From the NCBI GenBank assembly GCA_028704195.1, contig JAQVLL010000106.1, forward strand, positions 1 through 6,963: DNA of 6,963 bases. Reading direction: 5' to 3'. Source of the stretch: Smithellaceae bacterium. GTDB lineage: Bacteria; Desulfobacterota; Syntrophia; Syntrophales; Smithellaceae. Under the pieces are notes generated by a model. The model made no database searches and was not told where the DNA came from. It worked only from the letters and a program-made list of their open reading frames with translations. A program made the translations under genes and the position numbers. Below, one piece after another: positions 1-3,930 of this stretch. Positions within the stretch are counted from its first letter, which is position 1. The number at the start of each line of letters is the position of its first letter.

Positions 1-1
1 G

Positions 2-703
2 CAGTCCGAAGAAGTGGTCAATCTGCTCTGGGACGTGATTGCTGCCAAGGGCTTCGAGAAGGACACCGTTTTCCACATGGCGGCTGCCGATGTGCGCGGA
101 CCGTCCAAGCTTGAGGGTACGGTACACGTGAATGTGCAGCTGATTCGAAAGTTCATCAAGAACTATTTCTTTAACCCTGCGGAGTATGCACCTGTTATAC
201 CGGACTTCTCGCTCAAGGATGACTCATTCCTGTTCAACCAGGGCCCCACCAAGGGGTTGGGCAAGGTTCAGTTCCACGACTACAAGCCTGTTTTTGAGGC
301 CAACAAAGGCCTGCCGAATGTGGCTACCTTTATCCAGCAGATTGAGATCTTCAAGGAGATGCTGGAGAAGGCCGGACCGGACAAGGTACAGGATATGGAC
401 CCCACCTTCTCGCTGCCGGTAGGCGAGATGTTCTCCATCGTGGTTTACGGCCAGCTCATCCTCGAGCAGGCCAAGTTTGACGGACTTGATGACGATATCC
501 TCAACCAGATCTTCGATTTCATGGTGCGGGACTTTGCTCACTTTGCCCTGCAGATATACGGCAACCACACTACCAAAGACGAGCAACGGGCCTACTGCAC
601 GAAGATTATGCTCATTAAGGCAGTCCCTAATCCCGAGCAGTACAACAAGGTCTGGGAAAAGTATGTTTCCGTTTTAAACGGAGAGTACGCGATGAATGAA
701 TAA
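2..703 (+). CDS. Acyl-CoA dehydrogenase, C-terminal part (5' end outside window)
   Basis: The reading frame is open from base 2, so the start lies upstream of the window; the GTG at 14 is internal. The visible 233 residues begin near the end of the acyl-CoA dehydrogenase fold. The stretch AADVRGPSKLEGTVHVN contains the EGT signature (Glu codon 113-115), the position of the catalytic base in medium-chain enzymes of this flavoprotein family. The enzyme would oxidise an acyl-CoA thioester to the 2-enoyl-CoA in the cytoplasm and pass electrons to an electron-transfer flavoprotein. Canonical members end a few tens of residues after this motif. Here about 190 more residues follow, predicted helical, ending in an aromatic-rich segment (VWEKYVSVLNGEY). 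The extension differs from the E. coli FadE tail as I remember it. Codon choice is strongly biased (AAG, CTG, TTC, AAC), suggesting high expression. Chain-length specificity cannot be told. The gene ends an operon, followed at once by a terminator. Confidence 0.8.
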   Translation, partial: QSEEVVNLLWDVIAAKGFEKDTVFHMAAADVRGPSKLEGTVHVNVQLIRKFIKNYFFNPAEYAPVIPDFSLKDDSFLFNQGPTKGLGKVQFHDYKPVFEANKGLPNVATFIQQIEIFKEMLEKAGPDKVQDMDPTFSLPVGEMFSIVVYGQLILEQAKFDGLDDDILNQIFDFMVRDFAHFALQIYGNHTTKDEQRAYCTKIMLIKAVPNPEQYNKVWEKYVSVLNGEYAMNE

Positions 704-714
704 ACACAAGAGTA

Positions 715-741
715 TTCAGGTGCTGATATTGAGCGCCTGAA
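715..741 (+). terminator. First hairpin after the acyl-CoA dehydrogenase gene, possible weak terminator
   Basis: The arms TTCAGGTGC (715-723) and GCGCCTGAA (733-741) pair over 9 bp with one G-U pair around a 9-nt loop. The stem starts 11 bases after the stop codon and is followed by TTTTCTTT (747-754), an interrupted U tract. It could be a weak first terminator or a 3'-end stabilising hairpin ahead of the stronger terminator at 755-794. Confidence 0.5.
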
Positions 742-754
742 ATCTGTTTTCTTT

Positions 755-794
755 AAAAAAGGGGGAGAGCCAGAGGTTTCTCCCCCTTTTTTTT
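755..794 (+). terminator. Strong Rho-independent terminator, potentially bidirectional
   Basis: GGGGGAGA (761-768) pairs perfectly with TCTCCCCC (779-786) across a 10-nt loop, followed by eight T residues (787-794). A run of six A residues (755-760) precedes the left arm, so the reverse strand also has a GC stem followed by a T run. It would therefore stop the plus-strand acyl-CoA dehydrogenase transcript and also transcription arriving from the minus-strand small gene at 1035-1208, for which no closer terminator is visible. Confidence 0.93.
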
Positions 795-1034
795 CTAAAG
801 ATATCTTTCCGCACGCTGCAGGCATGCGATTGTCGAACAAACTTCTGCCGGCGAATGCACTATTGTATTCGAGGGATTACAGAGACTATTTTTAAGAAAT
901 CAATGACGGATCGTATTGATGGTATTGTCATGAAGACGGAAATATGGACGCAAATCAACACTCGCAAGAAAATAGCCGTGATTCTGTTTTCTTGAACCCT
1001 TTTTGAGTCTGCTAATATTTGCGCAAAAAATCGA
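795..1034. other. Intergenic, no supportable gene
   Basis: No long open frame and no start codon with a Shine-Dalgarno sequence on either strand. The longest plausible plus-strand reading is a 30-codon frame at 903-995, with no ribosome binding site and unremarkable composition. The stretch separates two convergent units, so it is probably the trailer of the minus-strand small gene. TTTGCGCAAA around 1018-1027 is a short palindrome just past the 3' end of that gene, but without the strong stem and T tract of a terminator. Confidence 0.6.
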
Positions 1035-1208
1035 TCAGTGTTTCAAGCGAGTGATGAGTTCTGCCATGAACACTTCACGTTCCTGAAGCTCTTTGCGAAA
1101 TTCCTTGCGGTCCGTATTTGCAATTTCATGTTTAAGGTCGGGCAGATACCTTTCCAGGATCGTTATAAGCTCGCCCTCTTCTTTTTCTGACAGATGAAGT
1201 TTGTCCAT
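1035..1208 (-). CDS. Small helical protein of 57 aa, unknown function
   Basis: ATG (1208-1206) is preceded by AAAGGAG (1222-1216) with a 7-base spacer, an ideal ribosome binding site, and the frame runs to TGA at 1037-1035. The 57-residue product starts MDKLHLSEKEEGELITILER and continues with YLPDLKHEIANTDRKEFR, ending in LITRLKH. It is rich in Glu, Lys, Arg and Leu with no Cys, Trp or Gly-rich loops. Two amphipathic helices are likely, about residues 7-30 and 35-55, joined by a turn at N31-T32-D33, i.e. a helical hairpin. There is no signal peptide or membrane segment, so it should be cytoplasmic. The LPDLKHEIANTDRKEFR stretch resembles small uncharacterised proteins I recall from Desulfobacterota, but I cannot name a family and assign no function. 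It stands alone in its direction, with 477 bases upstream before the next minus-strand gene, so it probably has its own promoter; none was convincing. Confidence 0.82.
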   Translation of the reverse strand: MDKLHLSEKEEGELITILERYLPDLKHEIANTDRKEFRKELQEREVFMAELITRLKH

Positions 1209-1518
1209 AATATGTCTCCTTTCATTTTTTCATGAAGGTTACGTTTGTTTATACACAAAATAATGAAATAACATATCTTCAGCAAATGCTGGTTTACAGG
1301 ACAATCAAAAATCAGGACTGACTGGATGCGCCATTGTCGCATACTATTCAAATGAGGGTAGAGTTTAAATTCCACATGAAGAAGCAACAGATTGTCATGA
1401 CGAATTGATCGGATGTGTATGAACGTCAGAAATCGAAAGCATATATTTCAGAAAATGCCGATATGCAGGTGCCGTGATTGAAAACAAATTTCCGGGGCAA
1501 TTTTGAATGTTAAATGAC

Positions 1519-1527
1519 TCCTCCTTT
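1519..1527 (-). promoter_or_regulatory. Orphan Shine-Dalgarno sequence, minus strand
   Basis: The reverse strand reads AAAGGAGGAG here, as strong a ribosome binding site as those of the two minus-strand genes nearby. No ATG, GTG or TTG follows within the usual 4-12 bases: the next codons are ATT TAA in one frame, and the nearest TTG is about 20 bases away and opens only 24 codons. It may mark a decayed small gene or be a chance purine run. Confidence 0.3.
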
Positions 1528-1543
1528 CCCGTTTACCGGTTCT

Positions 1544-1555
1544 AACGGATCCGTT
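1544..1555. repeat. Perfect 12-bp palindrome AACGGATCCGTT
   Basis: The sequence equals its own reverse complement over 12 bases with no spacer. On the minus strand it lies about 16 bases upstream of the orphan Shine-Dalgarno sequence, a position suited to an operator. No regulator family can be named from it. Confidence 0.5.
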
Positions 1556-1598
1556 TAAAAAATTACACGTTTCTACAAGCCAATAACCCAATATCTTT

Positions 1599-1643
1599 GA
1601 TTATATCTTCATCATTTCAAATGAAATTGTCAAGATGATAATC
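1599..1643. repeat. Long imperfect inverted repeat downstream of the basic-tail protein gene
   Basis: GATTATATCTT (1599-1609) faces AAGATGATAATC (1632-1643), matching except for one extra base. Between them lies a second nested pair, ATTTC (1614-1618) with GAAAT (1623-1627). The whole could fold as an AT-rich hairpin with an internal loop of CATC against TGTC. It starts 43 bases past the stop codon of the minus-strand gene at 1686-2087 and could be its 3'-end structure, but it lacks the GC-rich stem and clean T tract of an intrinsic terminator. Confidence 0.45.
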
Positions 1644-1647
1644 ATGA

Positions 1648-1668
1648 AAATCATGGCCCTGATGATTT
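1648..1668 (-). terminator. Possible weak terminator of the basic-tail protein gene
   Basis: AAATCAT (1648-1654) and ATGATTT (1662-1668) form a 7-bp stem with a 7-base loop, starting 17 bases after the stop of the minus-strand gene. On the minus strand the stem runs into only four T residues. The stem is AT-rich, so termination strength would be low. Confidence 0.3.
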
Positions 1669-1685
1669 ACATTTTTGGGTGCGGG

Positions 1686-2087
1686 TTACTTTTTTCTTTT
1701 TGCGGTGGTCTTTCTGGCTCTTTTTCGGACAGCAGGCTTTTTAACGGCAAAGAAGGATGCGATGTGCTTGCCTTCTTCTTCACCCACCGGTTCCTTGCCC
1801 GTGGTGATCTGTGCCGATTGGTTGTCTGCTGACCAGTTGAACATGACGGGTTTTTCATTGCGCAGCATGTCCGTGAAGGAAGAAAGATCTGAACGGTGAA
1901 AGCTAAGGAAAACCGTACCGTTAAGGCCCTGCCTGGGGCCCGGCAGGGGACCGGTCCTGTCCACGAATGCCGCCATGCATAGAAGCTTATTCTGTGCATC
2001 AAACAAATACAGGAAAGACGCATTTTCCGCATCCATGGCCCGAAACTCATACTGATAATTGGTTACTTCAGCGCTGACATTCGGCAT
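1686..2087 (-). CDS. Conserved-looking 133-aa protein with Lys/Arg-rich C-terminal tail, unknown function
   Basis: Two in-frame ATG codons occur, at 2093 and 2087. The strong ribosome binding site AAGGAG (2102-2097) is 3 bases from the first and 9 from the second, so I place the start at 2087 (protein MPNVSAEVTNYQYEF...); starting at 2093 would add Met-Ile. The body (residues 1 to about 105) alternates hydrophobic and polar residues, with segments such as FLYLFDAQNKLLCMAAFVD and LNGTVFLSFHR, suggesting a small beta-rich domain. It is followed by an acidic GKEPVGEEE patch (98-105). The tail from residue 116 to 133 has 11 Lys/Arg in 18 residues, with Pro, Ala and Thr, like the disordered DNA- or RNA-binding tails of histone-H1-like bacterial proteins. 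There is no signal peptide. I do not recognise the family; nucleic-acid binding through the tail is inference. It is apparently monocistronic on the minus strand. Confidence 0.85.
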   Translation of the reverse strand: MPNVSAEVTNYQYEFRAMDAENASFLYLFDAQNKLLCMAAFVDRTGPLPGPRQGLNGTVFLSFHRSDLSSFTDMLRNEKPVMFNWSADNQSAQITTGKEPVGEEEGKHIASFFAVKKPAVRKRARKTTAKRKK

Positions 2088-2249
2088 AATCATGATCTCC
2101 TTTCTAAAATTACAATAAAAAGAATTGCATGGTTAAATCTCCGGGAGGGTTCACATTTGACCAAGAGTGCTTAATAATCACAGCTCAGTTTTTCAGATAT
2201 ATACAACGGTCTTGCAGGCAGGTTTTTATAAATTCACCGGCATTTTTTC

Positions 2250-2264
2250 GTGAAACAATTTCAC
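2250..2264. repeat. Operator-like palindrome GTGAAA-CAA-TTTCAC
   Basis: Two perfect 6-base inverted half-sites are separated by 3 bases. The half-sites resemble those bound by redox or catabolite regulators (Rex, TTGTGAA...TTCACAA; CRP, TGTGA...TCACA), but the spacing is one base too long for either consensus. It lies about 160 bases upstream of the minus-strand start at 2087, so a role for that gene is possible but unproven. Confidence 0.4.
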
Positions 2265-2280
2265 AACGCGGAATGTAGAA

Positions 2281-2303
2281 TGCCAAAGCAGCCTGCTTTT
2301 GCA
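2281..2303. repeat. Hairpin with 10-bp stem and 3-nt loop
   Basis: TGCCAAAGCA (2281-2290) and TGCTTTTGCA (2294-2303) pair at 9 of 10 positions around a GCC loop. No T tract follows on either strand, so a simple terminator is unlikely. It could be an RNA structural element or a regulator-binding palindrome. Confidence 0.5.
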
Positions 2304-2416
2304 GTTTGTGCCTGTGCTTAATACATTACAATAGATTTGAGCACGATTCAAGGTGATATGAGACCTGATTATGACATTTTCATGAGGGTGGTTTAAAAAC
2401 TACACGACTGATATTT

Positions 2417-2565
2417 TTAGCGAAGCTCTTTGCAGAATTCCCACGGACCGCCCTGGGTAGCTTCGCTCTTGATGGATGTCCGCTGCTTGATAAAGTCGTT
2501 GCCCGCCTGCTGAAGGTATGGTAGCTTCACACCAACTTATTCGGATTTAATGTCGGTACTTCCAT
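2417..2565 (-). pseudogene. Tiny unknown gene with an apparent single-base frameshift, divergent from and overlapping folC
   Basis: An open minus-strand stretch (2536-2417) encodes KLPYLQQAGNDFIKQRTS and ends GGPWEFCKELR at TAA (2419-2417). The rare Trp, Cys, Phe and Pro residues and the balanced composition look protein-like rather than random. In this frame the only start is GTG at 2530, without a ribosome binding site, giving 37 aa. Another frame starts at ATG 2565 and reads MEVPTLNPNKLV before TGA at 2529-2527. Restoring one G in the GG at 2533-2532 (minus strand) would join both into a 49-aa protein passing through NKLGVKLPY. I therefore call a frameshifted small gene; it may equally be a sequencing or assembly error, or a genuine 37-aa GTG-start gene. 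Its ATG overlaps the folC ATG by two bases on opposite strands, and no Shine-Dalgarno sequence precedes it. Function unknown. Confidence 0.45.
2419..2467. repeat. 9-bp perfect inverted repeat with inner GC-rich stem, upstream of folC
   Basis: AGCGAAGCT (2419-2427) and AGCTTCGCT (2459-2467) are exact inverted copies 31 bases apart. Inside the right part of the loop, CCCACGG (2440-2446) can pair with CCCTGGG (2451-2457) with one mismatch. The pair ends 97 bases before the folC start. It overlaps the tiny minus-strand gene, so part of the symmetry may be coincidental codon sequence. Confidence 0.4.
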
Positions 2566-3862
2566 GACAAAATTTAATTATAATGATTATCTTTCCAGTT
2601 TGAACATTGATGTTATGCGCTTCGGTCTGGATGCGATGAAAGCACTTCTGTCGGAGTTTGGCAATCCTCAGGATGACTACCCTACGATCCTTGTGGCAGG
2701 TACCAATGGCAAGGGGTCTACTGCCGCAATGGTGGCTTCCATTATGAAGCAGTCAGGCCGCCGGGTGGGGCTTTATACGTCACCCCATCTGGTGGATGTC
2801 CGTGAACGAATTGTCATCAACGGGGCTAAAATTCCGGGTCGGACGTTAAACCGCATTGTTTTGGAGATCAAAAACCATGTGACCGGACACATCACCTATT
2901 TTGAGGTATTAACCGCAGCCGCGTTTATTTATTTTCAACGTGCACATGTTGATGTCGCCGTGATGGAAGTGGGGTTGGGAGGCAGGCTTGATGCGACGAA
3001 TGTATGCCGTCCGCTCGTTTCGGTTATTACCAATATCGGACTGGAGCACACGGCCTATTTAGGCCGCACACTGACGACGGTCGCCGGAGAAAAGGCCGGG
3101 ATCGTCAAACCGTCGGGTATCTGCATTACCGCCGCCACGCAGCAGAAAGCTGTGCAGGCATTGGCTTCTGTCTGTCGTCAAAAAAAAGCCGTTTTATACC
3201 GACTTGGTACCGATTTTAAGATGGTCAGGAGAAAGGACGGGCTGGCCGACTATCTTGGAATAAAGAAGAGATTAAACGGACTGGCTATTCCGCTGCGGGG
3301 CGGGCATCAATTATCCAATGCTGCACTGGCGCTGGCCGTGTTTGAAATCATTGAGGAAAACGGCTTCATGACGGATTCTGAAGCCATTTATGCCGGATTG
3401 AAAAAAACGCGCTGGGAAGCCAGGATGGAAATCCTTTGTGACCGGCCGCTTTTCCTGCTCGATGGCGCGCATAACCCTTCCGGAGTCCGTGCCCTGCACA
3501 GTGCGCTTGTGAAGGATTTTTCATGGCGGCGGTTGATCCTGATTTTTGCCGCGCTGGCGGATAAAGATTATTGTGCCATGCTGAAAAAAATTGCCCCGCT
3601 GGCCGCTATAACCGTTTTGCCATCCTTGCGGACTAGGCGCGCCGTTTCGCCGCGGGAGATGGCCCGGGTGATGAAGGGTCTGGGGTACCGGACGGTTGTG
3701 TGCGAGAGTGTCGATCAGGCGATTCTGAAGGCTATGAAGATGGCAGATGATAAAGACATCATCTGTGCACTGGGGTCATTTTATCTTGCAGGAGAGATAA
3801 AACAGGTATTTCATCAAATGCATTCTTGTGGTAAGCAGCACGGCGACAGCGTAATCAGGTAG
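2564..3862 (+). CDS. folC: Bifunctional folylpolyglutamate synthase / dihydrofolate synthase
   Basis: The 432-aa product is a full-length Mur-ligase-family enzyme. It adds L-glutamate to dihydropteroate and to reduced folates using ATP, making dihydrofolate and the polyglutamate tail that retains folates in the cytoplasm. Visible motifs in order: P-loop GTNGKGS (46-52); YTSPHL (71-76); MEVGLGGRLDATN (134-146); GLEHTAYLG (159-167); EKAGI (176-180), whose Lys177 matches the carbamylated lysine of the family; GGHQLSNAA (246-254); DGAHNP (300-305) in the C-terminal domain; and GSFYLAGE near the end. Ser73, Glu135 and His162 match known Mg-ATP ligands. Glu161 replaces the Asp usual before that His, a conservative change. 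ATG 2564 is the only usable start (the next in-frame stop upstream is at 2522-2524), yet no Shine-Dalgarno sequence precedes it. lptD follows after 68 bases, so cotranscription is likely. Whether both activities are present cannot be read from sequence alone. Confidence 0.95.
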   Translation: MTKFNYNDYLSSLNIDVMRFGLDAMKALLSEFGNPQDDYPTILVAGTNGKGSTAAMVASIMKQSGRRVGLYTSPHLVDVRERIVINGAKIPGRTLNRIVLEIKNHVTGHITYFEVLTAAAFIYFQRAHVDVAVMEVGLGGRLDATNVCRPLVSVITNIGLEHTAYLGRTLTTVAGEKAGIVKPSGICITAATQQKAVQALASVCRQKKAVLYRLGTDFKMVRRKDGLADYLGIKKRLNGLAIPLRGGHQLSNAALALAVFEIIEENGFMTDSEAIYAGLKKTRWEARMEILCDRPLFLLDGAHNPSGVRALHSALVKDFSWRRLILIFAALADKDYCAMLKKIAPLAAITVLPSLRTRRAVSPREMARVMKGLGYRTVVCESVDQAILKAMKMADDKDIICALGSFYLAGEIKQVFHQMHSCGKQHGDSVIR

Positions 3863-3930
3863 GATCAGACCATTGAACCGCCTGGAAAAGACACCGGGTT
3901 GACGATGTCGAAAACGGATAAATAAGGTTG

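Larger units (their letters stand above)
1209..1685. other. Intergenic region with palindromes and an orphan Shine-Dalgarno sequence
   Basis: No convincing gene. The 5' part (1209-1222) is the ribosome binding site of the 57-aa gene. A 74-codon minus-strand frame at 1163-1387 overlaps that gene, lacks a ribosome binding site and is taken as a shadow. The region contains a perfect palindrome (1544-1555), a strong minus-strand Shine-Dalgarno sequence not followed by a start codon (around 1519-1527), and a long imperfect palindrome (1599-1643); these are listed separately. It is AT-rich compared with the flanking core genes. Confidence 0.55.
2103..2416. other. Intergenic region with a hairpin and an operator-like palindrome
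   Basis: This stretch holds the upstream region of the minus-strand gene at 1686-2087, where the promoter should lie, and the trailer of the tiny gene at 2417-2565. No convincing -35/-10 pair was found on the minus strand. A 12-codon plus-strand frame at 2358-2396 has a moderate AAGG site but nothing to mark it as a gene. The palindrome at 2250-2264 and the hairpin at 2281-2303 are listed separately. Confidence 0.5.

Noticed and set aside
903..995. 30-codon plus-strand frame (MTDRIDGIVMKTEIWTQINT...)
   Set aside because: No Shine-Dalgarno sequence, short, no recognisable motif; AT-rich DNA gives such frames by chance.
1163..1387. 74-codon minus-strand frame
   Set aside because: It overlaps the 57-aa gene in another frame, has no ribosome binding site, and its composition is that of translated non-coding AT-rich DNA.
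1413..1481. 22-codon plus-strand frame ending CRCRD
   Set aside because: No ribosome binding site and no supporting context.
1635..1899. Plus-strand frames and an alternative minus-strand frame over the basic-tail gene
   Set aside because: They are shadows: only the minus-strand frame ending at 1686 has a strong ribosome binding site and a coherent protein composition.
2250..2264. Assignment of the GTGAAA palindrome as a Rex or CRP site
   Set aside because: The half-sites fit, but the centre is one base too long for both consensus sites, so no regulator is named.
2358..2396. 12-codon leader-peptide-like frame (MRPDYDIFMRVV) with a moderate AAGG site
   Set aside because: It is about 170 bases from folC with no terminator/antiterminator pair or run of regulatory codons.
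2577..2584. TATAAT on both strands just inside folC as a promoter for the divergent micro-gene
   Set aside because: It is a self-complementary ATTATAAT inside AT-rich folC codons and has no acceptable -35 on the minus strand.
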